Shown piece after piece: positions 9,207 to 19,057 of a stretch of 64,000 nt of DNA. The position numbers were made by a program, and so were the translations under genes. Position 1 is the stretch's first letter. Each line of letters begins with the position of its first letter. The notes below the pieces were generated by a model. The model saw only the letters and a list, made by a program, of their open reading frames with translations, had not been told where the DNA came from and searched no databases. Origin of the DNA: Chloroflexota bacterium (GTDB lineage: Bacteria > Chloroflexota > Anaerolineae > Anaerolineales > UBA11579); the NCBI GenBank assembly GCA_019456165.1, contig VRUJ01000007.1, forward strand, positions 48,597 through 112,596, given 5' to 3'.

Positions 9207-9629
9207 ATGGAAATCACAGCACGAAGCGTGGAAAATTTTCAAGTCGAAATTCTGTCTGGCAAGCATACTTTTTTTGCTGATGAGCCTGTATCTGTTGGCG
9301 GTGATGACAGTGGGCCAGACCCTTATGGATTACTGCTCGGATCTTTGGCAGCTTGTAAGATCATAACTGTGCAGATGTATGCGCTTAGAAAAGGCTGGCC
9401 TCTAACGGGGGTTGATGTAAGCGTGAGCACCAAAAAGGTGCATGCAAAAGATTGTGAAGATTGTGAAAGCGACCCAAATGCACGAGTGGATATCATCGAT
9501 ACGGAGATCAAATTCCATGGGGACTTGGATTCTGAGCAGTTGGAGCGGTTGAAAGACATATCCACCAATTGCCCAGTTCACCGTACGTTAACTAGTGAAA
9601 CAAAAATATATACGAAAATGATCCTCTGA
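9207..9629 (+). CDS. OsmC-family protein
   Basis: GPDPYGLLLGSLAACKIITVQMYALRKGWPLTGVDV ... NCPVHRTLTSETKI; RBS AAAGGAG. Confidence 0.88.
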   Translation: MEITARSVENFQVEILSGKHTFFADEPVSVGGDDSGPDPYGLLLGSLAACKIITVQMYALRKGWPLTGVDVSVSTKKVHAKDCEDCESDPNARVDIIDTEIKFHGDLDSEQLERLKDISTNCPVHRTLTSETKIYTKMIL

Positions 9630-9666
9630 TTTAATATCTTGGGGATTTATATAATTTGGAGTAACG

Positions 9667-9704
9667 AAAAAGAACTTCCTCATTGACTTGAGGAAGTTCT
9701 TTTC
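9667..9704. terminator. Bidirectional terminator between osmC-like and the second DUF3179 gene
   Basis: AAAAGAACTTCCTCATTGACTTGAGGAAGTTCTTTTCT inverted repeat between convergent genes. Confidence 0.85.
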
Positions 9705-9733
9705 TGTTATTGTTTTTGGTACTAAATTATTTA

Positions 9734-10879
9734 TCAGTTTTCCAGCCCGTAAACTTCTGTCTCTGGGAACCAATCTGACCAACCGAACCAGAAGATTCCA
9801 GTGCTTTTGAGCCGGGTCAGAGTTTCACCCGCCAGTGGTCCATCGATGGCTGTTCCAGTGAGACCATCCCATGTTGAACCAGTTTGGTCATCAGTTATTG
9901 TCAAATCAGAAACGATTGAGAAAGTGAGAGTTTCGCCGTTGAGATTGCGATCGAATACAACTCCGGTACTTGTAAAATAATTGAAAACAACTAGCACGCT
10001 CGTATCGGCGATTAAGTCATTTACGATTGGTTCATCATTCAACACGCTGAAAGGATAAGCGGTGGCCTGACCATCTATTTCTACACCAATTACGAATTCT
10101 TTAACATACAATAAATTATTACGTACCGCTTCTCCAATTACGCCAGCTGAGTCGGATTCGTAATACCCAGCATAAGGATCACGAAAACCTGAGTAGCCTT
10201 TACGCAGGGCTAAGGTATCAGGATGTTGTGTTTTCCAATCCTCCCAGGTGGTTTGCCAGGAAGGTAAATATTCAAGTTCGCTGCCCGCCAAGGGGCCTTC
10301 CACGGCTCGACCAAGCAACTGACTCCATAGGGAATTAGTCTGCCGATCGTACATCACAAGGATGTTCATGATCAGTTTACCGCTAACGCCAAAAGTATAT
10401 TCTTCACCGTCAATTATTCGGGAATACACGATTCCCGTGTAGCAAAGCGGTCACCAAGTTACTGATAGTTTTACTCCGCCAACGGTATCATTTACAATTT
10501 CATGTCTGGATAACAATCCCGTAGAATAGGCCCTGGCCTCACCATTGAATACTATTCCAATGACTTGCTCATATGGGTCGTATTCCTGATCAGCTTCTTC
10601 AACTGAGTAATATTCTGGGTTATCAATCGCAGGAATCGCGTCTTGAGGCAGCAAAGTAATAATTCGATAGTTTTCAAGGGGATCCTCTACTGGGAGGGGA
10701 GTGTTGCTTGGATTAGAAGATTCTTCAGCCATTTCTTCTCCAGAAGATGATTGGGAACTCTGGTTTTGACCTTGCTGCCCTGTGGATGCTGTAGCATCGC
10801 TAGAAACCGAAGAGCAGGCAGTTAATAATAGGATGGTACCTGTGATGAGGATATATATCCGCAATTTTCGCGGGATCAT
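9734..10879 (-). CDS. DUF3179-family lipoprotein, predicted selenoprotein (UGA 10453-10451 read as Sec)
   Basis: ORFs 10451..10879 and 9734..10429 are in one frame across TGA: LSVTW-U-PLCYTGIVYSRIIDGEEYTFGV; lipobox LTAC; same UGA position as the gene at 2342. Confidence 0.86.
10419..10437 (-). promoter_or_regulatory. Putative bacterial SECIS hairpin
   Basis: CGGGAAT-CGTGT-ATTCCCG, starting 14 nt after UGA. Confidence 0.65.
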
Positions 10880-11070
10880 ATTTACTCCTTTTGATAGGCT
10901 TAATTAACCTATACATGGTAATCTGATAGAAAACTAATATGATAATTTTCTCCGGTTAGCGCAAGAAAATTTTCTGTATTATTTTGAGTAAAATATAATG
11001 AAATTCCTTACCCCCATAAGTTAATCCTAGCTTAAGAATTCAGATATCTAAATGGTTATTTCTGCCTAAA

Positions 11071-11268
11071 TCAACCACCCAAGCTATCGTTTTCACATGG
11101 TTCGCAAAGGTCGCAGCACTTGCTGTCATTCGGAATGGCGTAATCGTACTCAGAAAAGAAATTTTCCTTGTGATAAGAGCATACGTAAAAAGAAGCTGGC
11201 CAATTTCCCGGTCTGGAATCATCTCCCACTGAAACAATATCGTGTTCTTTCCCTGTTTTGACGTTCAT
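11071..11268 (-). CDS. Small Cys-containing protein, function unknown
   Basis: MNVKTGKEHDIVSVGDDSRPGNWPASFYVCSYHKENFFSEYDYAIPNDSKCCDLCEPCENDSLGG; metal-binding-like CCxxCxxC. Confidence 0.5.
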   Translation of the reverse strand: MNVKTGKEHDIVSVGDDSRPGNWPASFYVCSYHKENFFSEYDYAIPNDSKCCDLCEPCENDSLGG

Positions 11269-11332
11269 CGCTGCGCCTCCCGGAATTATTGCTTGATTTT
11301 TGAGCTTATTTTATCATACCACAATAGAAATA

Positions 11333-11367
11333 GGACAAATGTCCCTCTTTTTACATGACATTTGTCA
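11333..11367. promoter_or_regulatory. Two tandem operator-like palindromes
   Basis: GGACA-AA-TGTCC (11333-11344) and TGACA-TT-TGTCA (11356-11367) in the divergent intergenic region. Confidence 0.4.
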
Positions 11368-11584
11368 CAATTTTATAATAGTAGTTTGGTTTAAAATGAT
11401 TAAACTAATAAATAGGATAAATCCGTGTTATCGGATTAATTTATTTTATACTCAAAAATAACATTGGAGCAATTATTTTGATTAATGTTCCAGCATTGCT
11501 GATGATTAATTGGGGGACTTATCATGATATAAGTACCGCTAAGTCAAATTTCTACATTAGAAAATTTAAAAGGCAGGAGGGCGT

Positions 11585-11854
11585 ATGAAAGCTTTTACAC
11601 GTACACCCATCGACCTAAACGAAGTTTTGGTTCCCATAGGTCAAGTGTATATCATTCCGGAACGATGTAAGGAGTGTGAACTTTGCATCGAATTCTGCCC
11701 AAAGGATGTCCTCCAAAATTCCGCTGAGACGAATGCAAAAGGATATCATTATCCTGAGGTCATCGAAGGAATGGAAGGTGAATGCGTAAATTGTGAATTC
11801 TGCATGATAGTTTGCCCAGAATTCGCAATTTTTTCTTTGGAGGTGGAACAATGA
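11585..11854 (+). CDS. korD: 2-oxoacid:ferredoxin oxidoreductase delta (ferredoxin) subunit
   Basis: CKECELCIEFCPKDVL ... CVNCEFCMIVCPEFAI two 4Fe-4S motifs, next to korA. Confidence 0.85.
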   Translation: MKAFTRTPIDLNEVLVPIGQVYIIPERCKECELCIEFCPKDVLQNSAETNAKGYHYPEVIEGMEGECVNCEFCMIVCPEFAIFSLEVEQ

Positions 11855-13008
11855 GTAATCGAAGGGTTTTGACCGGAAATCATTTTATGAATGGCGATAT
11901 TGCAACCGCAGAAGGTGCGATGGCAGCGAGGATCGGTTTCTTCGCTGGTTATCCTATCACGCCATCCACAGAAGTAGCAGAACGTTTGGCGCGAAGAATG
12001 CCTGAAGTGGGCGATACATTCATTCAAATGGAAGATGAACTTGCCAGCATGGCCGCGATCATTGGTGGTTCTTTGGCTGGAAAGCGGTCCATGACCGCGA
12101 CTTCCGGACCTGGGATTAGCTTGATGATGGAAAATTTGGGATTGGCAGCCATGATGGAGGCCCCTTGCGTGGTGGTGAATATCCAGCGGGGAGGACCTTC
12201 AACCGGTTTACCAACATTGGCTGGACAATCGGACATTATGCAAGCCCGTTGGGGTTCGCATGGCGATTATCGGATTATCGCATACTCACCCTGGTCGCCG
12301 CAAGAGGCTTTTGATCTCACTGTACTTTCCTTCAATATGGCGGATCGCTATCGAGTTCCAACCTTGCTTTTGGCTGACGAAGTTATCGGCCATATGGTTG
12401 AGCGAGTTGTGATCCCGGAAGAGAGCGAGATCGAACATTGGGAACGAAAAAAACCAACCAAACCCCCAAATGGAAGGTTTAAACCTTTTGAAGCGCTGGA
12501 TGATGACTTAGTTCCGCCGATCGCTCATGCCGGAGAAGGTTATAAGGTGCATTTTACCGGGCTGACACATGACGAACGCGGCTATCCCGACATGACCCCA
12601 GACACTCACCAAAAGCTAGTTACCCGCCTGGTTGAAAAAATACGAGTGAATGCGGATGATATCATCCGCACGGAAGATTACCAATTGGATGATGCAAAAA
12701 TTGTCTTGATCTCATTCGGGTGCACCGCCCGGTCTGCACGGCGTGCGGTGCGTGATGCAAGAGAACAAGGTATCCCTGTGGGCTTGTTACGCATGATCTC
12801 CATCTGGCCATTCCCTAAGAAAATTATCAAAGAGCTGGCTTCAAATGCAGATACATTCATTGTGGCTGAAATGAACCTTGGTCAGATGAGTCGTGAAGTT
12901 GAACGCCACGTTTCACAGCCTGTGGTTGGTGTCAATCATGCGGGCGGTGAGATGATCTCTCCAGAAAAGATATTGAAGGCAATAAAGGAGGTGGCAGGTG
13001 ATGTCTGA
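11851..13008 (+). CDS. korA: 2-oxoacid:ferredoxin oxidoreductase alpha subunit
   Basis: From ATG 11851: GNHFMNGDIATAEGAMAARIGFFAGYPITPSTEVAE ... TATSGPGISLMMENLG. Confidence 0.9.
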   Translation: MSNRRVLTGNHFMNGDIATAEGAMAARIGFFAGYPITPSTEVAERLARRMPEVGDTFIQMEDELASMAAIIGGSLAGKRSMTATSGPGISLMMENLGLAAMMEAPCVVVNIQRGGPSTGLPTLAGQSDIMQARWGSHGDYRIIAYSPWSPQEAFDLTVLSFNMADRYRVPTLLLADEVIGHMVERVVIPEESEIEHWERKKPTKPPNGRFKPFEALDDDLVPPIAHAGEGYKVHFTGLTHDERGYPDMTPDTHQKLVTRLVEKIRVNADDIIRTEDYQLDDAKIVLISFGCTARSARRAVRDAREQGIPVGLLRMISIWPFPKKIIKELASNADTFIVAEMNLGQMSREVERHVSQPVVGVNHAGGEMISPEKILKAIKEVAGDV

Positions 13009-13837
13009 AATGATTGTTGTACAAGATCACCCTCTTGATAATATTATTCGAAAGGATCGCATGCCCCATATTTGGTGCCCAGGATGCGGCATCGGAATTG
13101 TCATGCGGGCATACGCTACGGCCATACAAGAAACAGGCATACCGCTTGACCAACACGTTGTCGTTTCCGGAATCGGCTGCACCGGGCGTGTGGCTGGATA
13201 TATGGATATTGATTCGTATCATTCTACTCACGGCAGGGCGCTCCCGTTCGCTACTGGAATAAAACTTGGCAATCCTGATCTAACCGTAACCGTGATTAGC
13301 GGAGATGGAGATTTGGCTTCGATTGGCGGAAATCACCTGATCCATGCTGCACGACGAAATATTGACCTCAAAGTGATTTGTGTGAACAATTTCAACTACG
13401 GTATGACAGGCGGCCAGGTTGGACCGACTACCCCCACTGGGGCTTTTGGCACCACTGCACCATACGGCAATCCAGAGCTGCCTTTTAATTTACCATTCCT
13501 GTTAGCAGCCTCGGGCGCTAATTATGTTTCTCGCTGGACGACGATGCACATTCGAGAAATGAAAAAGGAATTTCTTTATACTTATTCAAAACCGGGATTC
13601 ACTTTCACTGAAATCATTTCTCCTTGCCCAATCGGCTTTGGAAAATCAAACAATATTGACACAGGACTAGAAGAGATGGAGTTGTACCGGCGCCGTTGTG
13701 AGCTAGTTAGGCCTGGAGAATTGCCGTTGGATGATCTTGATATCAACTTAATTGAAGATAAACCTATTTATGTGGGAAGATTTGTTGACCGGGATAATCC
13801 GCCGTTCAGCCCAGCAAAACCAAAGGAGGAAAAATGA
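12998..13837 (+). CDS. korB: 2-oxoacid:ferredoxin oxidoreductase beta subunit
   Basis: HIWCPGCGIGIVMRAYATAI ... VISGDGDLASIGGNHLIHAARRN (ThDP motif). Confidence 0.92.
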   Translation: MMSEMIVVQDHPLDNIIRKDRMPHIWCPGCGIGIVMRAYATAIQETGIPLDQHVVVSGIGCTGRVAGYMDIDSYHSTHGRALPFATGIKLGNPDLTVTVISGDGDLASIGGNHLIHAARRNIDLKVICVNNFNYGMTGGQVGPTTPTGAFGTTAPYGNPELPFNLPFLLAASGANYVSRWTTMHIREMKKEFLYTYSKPGFTFTEIISPCPIGFGKSNNIDTGLEEMELYRRRCELVRPGELPLDDLDINLIEDKPIYVGRFVDRDNPPFSPAKPKEEK

Positions 13838-14373
13838 GAACTGAAATTCGATTTTCTGGTTTTGGCGGCCAGGGTGTTGTCTTGATGGGATACATCATGG
13901 GTAATGCTTTGGCGCTGCATGAGGCTTTGGAATGTGTCATGACTCAAGCATACGGCCCTGAAGCAAGGGGTGGAGCTTCCAGTTCGAATATCGTGGTCTC
14001 TAAAGAGCCAATCGATTACCCCTTCGTTCAAGAACCAGATATTTTAGTAGCGCTCTCTCAAGAAGCGTATACAAAATTCCGTCCTACAGCCAAAGACGGA
14101 GCAACAATTATTATTGATAATGGTTTGGTGGACCCTTCTGCGGAGGATAATACTCATGGAATCCCTGCAACCCAATTTGCAGAATACCTGGGGAGACGTA
14201 TTGTGACAAATGTTGTCATGATGGGGTTTGTTACCGCAGTGACTGGCATCGCAAACCGGGAATCAGTTGAGAAAGCGATTGAAGCTACAGTAAAAACAAA
14301 AACCATACCATTGAATTTGAAAGCATTTGCAGCAGGTTTTGATTATGCCCTCGAGAAGGAGCTGGCAAAATGA
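13834..14373 (+). CDS. korC: 2-oxoacid:ferredoxin oxidoreductase gamma subunit
   Basis: IRFSGFGGQGVVLMGYIMGNAL ... QAYGPEARGGASSSNIVVS. Confidence 0.92.
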   Translation: MRTEIRFSGFGGQGVVLMGYIMGNALALHEALECVMTQAYGPEARGGASSSNIVVSKEPIDYPFVQEPDILVALSQEAYTKFRPTAKDGATIIIDNGLVDPSAEDNTHGIPATQFAEYLGRRIVTNVVMMGFVTAVTGIANRESVEKAIEATVKTKTIPLNLKAFAAGFDYALEKELAK

Positions 14374-17300
14374 GCGATTCGGTAGTAGTTATCGGTGGGG
14401 GTATTGCTGGTATTCAGGCGTCTCTAGATTTAGCAGATGCGGGCGCTCGAGTGACAATCGTTGAACGCGAGGTGACCATTGGGGGCATAATGGCAGTTCT
14501 AGATAAAAATTTCCCCACGCTGGATTGTTCGATTTGTATTGAAGCTCCAAAAATGTCAGAAGTTGATTTACACCCAAATATCGAAATCCTATCTATGGCA
14601 GAGGTGGAATCGGTAACTGGAACGGCAGGTGATTTTCAGGTAACTATCCGTCAGAAAGAGCGATTTGTAACTGATGAGTGCACTCGCTGCGACCTGTGCA
14701 CCGAGGTTTGCCCGGTTGTGTTACCGAACGAATTTGACGCTGGAATGGCCACGCGCCGGGCAATTTTCACGCCCATCCCTCAATCGGCTCCAGGGGAGTA
14801 CGCCATTAATATTGATGACTGCTTAAACGACCCCCCAAATTATGTCCCTTGCAATCATTGTATTGAGATTTGTCCTCCGGACTGCATAGATTTCATGCTA
14901 CCCAGGGAAAAGACGATCACACAAGAAGCAGGGTCGGTCGTTGTTGCGGTGGGTTACGATACCATTGATCCCCAATTGATAAAGGAATATGGCTACGGGA
15001 GCCACCCAGATATATTAACTGCTCTAGAATTCGAACGCTTAGTGAATTCTGCAGGCCCGACCGAGGGGGAGATACTAAAACCATCCAATGGTGAACATCC
15101 CGAAAATATACTCTTTGTGTTGTGTGTGGGTTCACGTGACCAGCGTTACTATTCTTACTGCTCCAGGTTCTGCTGCATGTATTCTATCAAGCATGCTTAC
15201 CAGGCACTCGACCATGGCGTTGAGGATGTCACCGTAATGTATATGGATATCCGCTCATACGGTAAAGGCTTCGATGGCTTTTGGCAGCGCACACGCGATG
15301 AAAACGCGAAATTTATTCGGAGTAAACCTTCGCGCATCCAGGCGAACGGCAATGGGCGTATAAAAGTTACTTATGAGGATACTCAGAACGCTACTAGGAT
15401 GGTTGCCGATTACGATATGGTTGTCTTAGCGACGGCGGCGACTCCTTCCGATGGTTTGGCTGACTTAGCGGTTAACCTGGGGGTGGAATTAGACGAAGAC
15501 GGCTTTATCAAAACAAACGAGGTTGAAGGTGGCTTAATTGTTACCACCCGGCCTGGTATTTACGGGGCTGGGTGTGCCACGGGTCCTAAAGATATTCCAG
15601 ACAGTGTGGCTGAAGGCAGCGGGGCAGCTGCAATGGCCTTGGGGCTTCTAACTAAGCGATATTTTCCAGAGCCCCCAGATATTGAGCTGATAACAGACGT
15701 TGAAACTCCCAAAATCGGTGTCTTTGTTTGTCACTGCGGCAGCAACATCGCTGGAGTAATAGATGTCGATAAAGTGACTGAGTACGCAAAAGGCCTGCCG
15801 GGTGTTGTATTTGCCTCTAACCAATTATTTTCTTGCGCTGGCAATACTCAGAAAGAGATTGAAGATGCTATCAAAAAAGAGGGTATCAACCGTGTTGTAG
15901 TAGCAGCATGTTCGCCAAAAACCCACCAGGCGATTTTCCGAGGAGTAATGACCAGGGTTGGACTTAATCCATACTTGCTAGAAATGTCTAACATTCGCAA
16001 TATGAATTCATGGGTTCACAAAACGGACAAACAAGCGGCAACGATGAAAGCCATGGATATGGTCTGGATGAGCGTGGAAAAAGCACGCCGCTTAGTTCCA
16101 TTGGAGATTAACCAATTACCGCTCACCCAAAGCGCATTGGTGGTTGGAGGCGGAATAGCTGGAATGACTGCAGCTGCTGCACTGGCTCGCCAGGGTTTTG
16201 AGACTCATCTGGTTGAGAAGAACGACTATCTGGGTGGTATGTTAACCCAGTTAGATGATATCGCACCGGCGAGTATTAAAGCCTCTGATATTATCCAAGC
16301 GAAAACAAAAGAATTAATCCAAACTGGGGTTAAAGTTCATAAATCTACTTCTATCGAAACAATCGGTGGGGTAGTAGGTAGCTTTAATGCAAAACTGGAC
16401 AATGGTAAAGAATTAAAAATTGGGGCTATAGTTATGGCAACGGGTTCAGAGGCTTACAAGGCTGAAGAATTTAATAATTCCGAAGATCCTAAAGTCATCA
16501 CAAACTTAGAATTAGAAAAATTGCTTGAAAATGGCGACTTTGAGGCTGATACCATCACCTTTATTTCTTGCATCGGTTCTCGTCAAGGGAAAATGGGATG
16601 TTCGAGATATTGCTGCACATCCATGATTGGACAAGCTCTAAAATTACAAGAGATGGGTAAACATGTGAGAGTCGTAAGCAAAGATATACGTACATACAGC
16701 CGTCAGGCTGAAGAATTGTACGAGCAGTCGATGCGGGCTGGTGTCAAGTTCTTCCGTTACGACTCCGACCAACCGCCACAAGATGTAATCAGTGTAAAGG
16801 ATGGCAGGGTTGATGTTTATGACCAATTCTTGGGTGCCAATATTGGCTTACCGACGGATATGGTGGTTTTAGTATTAGGTTTGCAACCCAGCGTAAATGG
16901 AGTTGCCGAGCAATTGAAACTATCGAAGAGCGAAGATGGCTTCTTGATGGAACTTCATCCTAAACTTGGCCCAGCAGAGACAGCCTCCCAAGGTATTTAC
17001 TTGGCTGGATCTTCTCAAGGTGCAAAAGATGTACGAGAATCTATGGCCCAGGCAATGGCTGCGGCGGGCAAAGCAGGCGCTTTACTCTCTCGAGGGGTGA
17101 TCGAGAAAGAACCGCTAACTGCCAAATTGATCGAAGATCTATGTATCGGCTGTATGCGCTGCGTTAGGGTGTGCCCATACACTGCGATTGAACAGATCGG
17201 AGAAGTAAAAGAGGGAACCGTCCGCATTATCGAAGCGGCTTGTTTGGGATGCGGCACTTGTGCGGCAGAATGTGAGTACGATGCCATAGAAATGCCCTAT

Positions 17301-17768
17301 TTTACAAAAGATCAAATCTTATCTCAAATAGATGCAGCCTTAGCTAAAGACCCAGAAGAAAAATTCATCGTTCTGACATGCAACTGGTGTTCATATGCCG
17401 GGGCTGACCTCGCAGGGATTGAGAAACGCCAATACCCACCTTCAGCTCGAATTATCCGCACTATGTGTTCTGCGAGATATGAAATGGATTTCGTGGGTCA
17501 TGCTTACGATAAGGGAGCGGGAGCCGTACTCGTTACCGGCTGTCGTCTGACAGATACCGGCTCTGATTGCCATTACAACTACGCCAACAAGCATACCTGG
17601 AAGCGGTTTAAGTTCTGGCAGAGGAAATTCAAACGCCAAGGTATTGCGCCTGAACGTCTCCAACTGCGCTGGATATCAGCCGCAGAAGGTAAAGAATTTG
17701 CAGAAAAGATCACCGAGATGGATGGAATCGTTCAGGCATACGCCAAAGATCTAAAGGCAGAAGCTTAA
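14370..17768 (+). CDS. hdrA: Duplicated HdrA-like protein with C-terminal ferredoxin and MvhD/FlpD-like domain
   Basis: Two FAD GGGIAG motifs (VVIGGGIAGIQ, LVVGGGIAGMT); several CxxCxxCxxxCP clusters; C-term FIVLTCNWCSYAGADLAGIEKRQYPPSARIIRTMCSAR...DCHY. Confidence 0.88.
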   Translation: MSDSVVVIGGGIAGIQASLDLADAGARVTIVEREVTIGGIMAVLDKNFPTLDCSICIEAPKMSEVDLHPNIEILSMAEVESVTGTAGDFQVTIRQKERFVTDECTRCDLCTEVCPVVLPNEFDAGMATRRAIFTPIPQSAPGEYAINIDDCLNDPPNYVPCNHCIEICPPDCIDFMLPREKTITQEAGSVVVAVGYDTIDPQLIKEYGYGSHPDILTALEFERLVNSAGPTEGEILKPSNGEHPENILFVLCVGSRDQRYYSYCSRFCCMYSIKHAYQALDHGVEDVTVMYMDIRSYGKGFDGFWQRTRDENAKFIRSKPSRIQANGNGRIKVTYEDTQNATRMVADYDMVVLATAATPSDGLADLAVNLGVELDEDGFIKTNEVEGGLIVTTRPGIYGAGCATGPKDIPDSVAEGSGAAAMALGLLTKRYFPEPPDIELITDVETPKIGVFVCHCGSNIAGVIDVDKVTEYAKGLPGVVFASNQLFSCAGNTQKEIEDAIKKEGINRVVVAACSPKTHQAIFRGVMTRVGLNPYLLEMSNIRNMNSWVHKTDKQAATMKAMDMVWMSVEKARRLVPLEINQLPLTQSALVVGGGIAGMTAAAALARQGFETHLVEKNDYLGGMLTQLDDIAPASIKASDIIQAKTKELIQTGVKVHKSTSIETIGGVVGSFNAKLDNGKELKIGAIVMATGSEAYKAEEFNNSEDPKVITNLELEKLLENGDFEADTITFISCIGSRQGKMGCSRYCCTSMIGQALKLQEMGKHVRVVSKDIRTYSRQAEELYEQSMRAGVKFFRYDSDQPPQDVISVKDGRVDVYDQFLGANIGLPTDMVVLVLGLQPSVNGVAEQLKLSKSEDGFLMELHPKLGPAETASQGIYLAGSSQGAKDVRESMAQAMAAAGKAGALLSRGVIEKEPLTAKLIEDLCIGCMRCVRVCPYTAIEQIGEVKEGTVRIIEAACLGCGTCAAECEYDAIEMPYFTKDQILSQIDAALAKDPEEKFIVLTCNWCSYAGADLAGIEKRQYPPSARIIRTMCSARYEMDFVGHAYDKGAGAVLVTGCRLTDTGSDCHYNYANKHTWKRFKFWQRKFKRQGIAPERLQLRWISAAEGKEFAEKITEMDGIVQAYAKDLKAEA

Positions 17769-17829
17769 AGGTATCAAAATGAAATATTACTGGTATAAAC
17801 CTACGGAGTAGAAATCCGTGGAGGTATAA

Positions 17830-19008
17830 ATGGAACAAACGGAACAGACGACCAAAGATCAGATATACATCATTGATGATGCCAAATGGGATGAACTAAT
17901 TGAGATCACCCATGGGGCTGCCGCAGTTTGCTACCAATGTGGAGTCTGCACCGCTACCTGTCCTTGGGGTATTGTTAAGGATGAAACCGTTTCTGTGCGT
18001 AAATTCATGCGCCAGGCCCAATTGGGAATTGATAATGGCAGCGAGCAACTTTGGTTGTGCACCACCTGCGCTCAATGTGATGCATCCTGCCCACGGGGAG
18101 TTGTGATCTCCGATGTATTCCGAGGACTTAGGCAAGTTGCCTGGGATCATGGAAAACCGGAAGAAGGGCTTCCCTCTGTACTGTGGTCAGTTTTTTGGAA
18201 CCAGAATCCGTGGTCACAAGCTCCATCTCAACGATTTGCTTGGGCCAAAGACCTGGATCTGCCTAGTTTTGACCCGGAGAATCATGAAATATTATTCTAC
18301 GTGGGTTGCACAGCATCATTCGATAAGCGCGCCCAAAAAGTTTCTCGATCTCTGGTTCAAATCCTCAATGCAGCTGGTATTTCGTTTGGAGTGCTGGGTG
18401 ATGACGAACCATGTTGCGGTGAATCAGTGCTAAACGTGGGTCATAAACCATATTTTCTGGAAATCGTAGACGAAACTATGAAAGTATTTCAAGAAAGAGG
18501 CGTGACGAAATTCTTAACCGTATCCCCACACTGTTACGATGTTTTTAAAAATCATTACCCTCAAATGGATGGTTTTGAACCTGTCCACTATACCCAATAC
18601 TTAGCGGTGTTGATCGATGAAGGCAGGCTCAAATTTGAAAAGAAACTGAAGCACAAGGTTACATTCCAAGACCCGTGTTATCTGGCCCGGCATAATAACG
18701 AGTCACAGGCGCCGCGGAAAGTACTCGGCGCGATCCCCGGGATCACGCTTGAGGAAATGGAAAATAATGCATCAGACACATTGTGCTGCGGCGGTGGAGG
18801 TGGGCGAATGTTTCTGGAAACTGCTGCAGGTGAACGTTTTTCAGACCTGCGCGTTGATGATGCCCTATACACAAAAGCCGACATTCTAGTTACCGCCTGC
18901 CCAGCATGTATATCCTGCCTCGAGGATAGTGTGAAATCTAAGAAGCTGAAAGACTTTGCCGTTATGGATGTGGCTGAGTTGGGCGCGCAAGCGTTGAGAG
19001 CTAAATGA
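17830..19008 (+). CDS. HdrC-HdrB fusion-type (HdrD-like) Fe-S protein
   Basis: CYQCGVCTATCPWG, LCTTCAQCDASCPRG plus two CCG domains (GDDEPCCGE; DTLCCGGGGGRMF). Confidence 0.85.
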   Translation: MEQTEQTTKDQIYIIDDAKWDELIEITHGAAAVCYQCGVCTATCPWGIVKDETVSVRKFMRQAQLGIDNGSEQLWLCTTCAQCDASCPRGVVISDVFRGLRQVAWDHGKPEEGLPSVLWSVFWNQNPWSQAPSQRFAWAKDLDLPSFDPENHEILFYVGCTASFDKRAQKVSRSLVQILNAAGISFGVLGDDEPCCGESVLNVGHKPYFLEIVDETMKVFQERGVTKFLTVSPHCYDVFKNHYPQMDGFEPVHYTQYLAVLIDEGRLKFEKKLKHKVTFQDPCYLARHNNESQAPRKVLGAIPGITLEEMENNASDTLCCGGGGGRMFLETAAGERFSDLRVDDALYTKADILVTACPACISCLEDSVKSKKLKDFAVMDVAELGAQALRAK

Positions 19009-19057
19009 AAAACCTTAGAAATGTAAAATCAGAAGCTTTTCGGCAGGAGGCCGTTTA

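Noticed and set aside
17779-17811. 10-codon ORF MKYYWYKPTE between the HdrA and HdrCB genes as a leader peptide
   Set aside because: No terminator or strong hairpin beside it; too short to support
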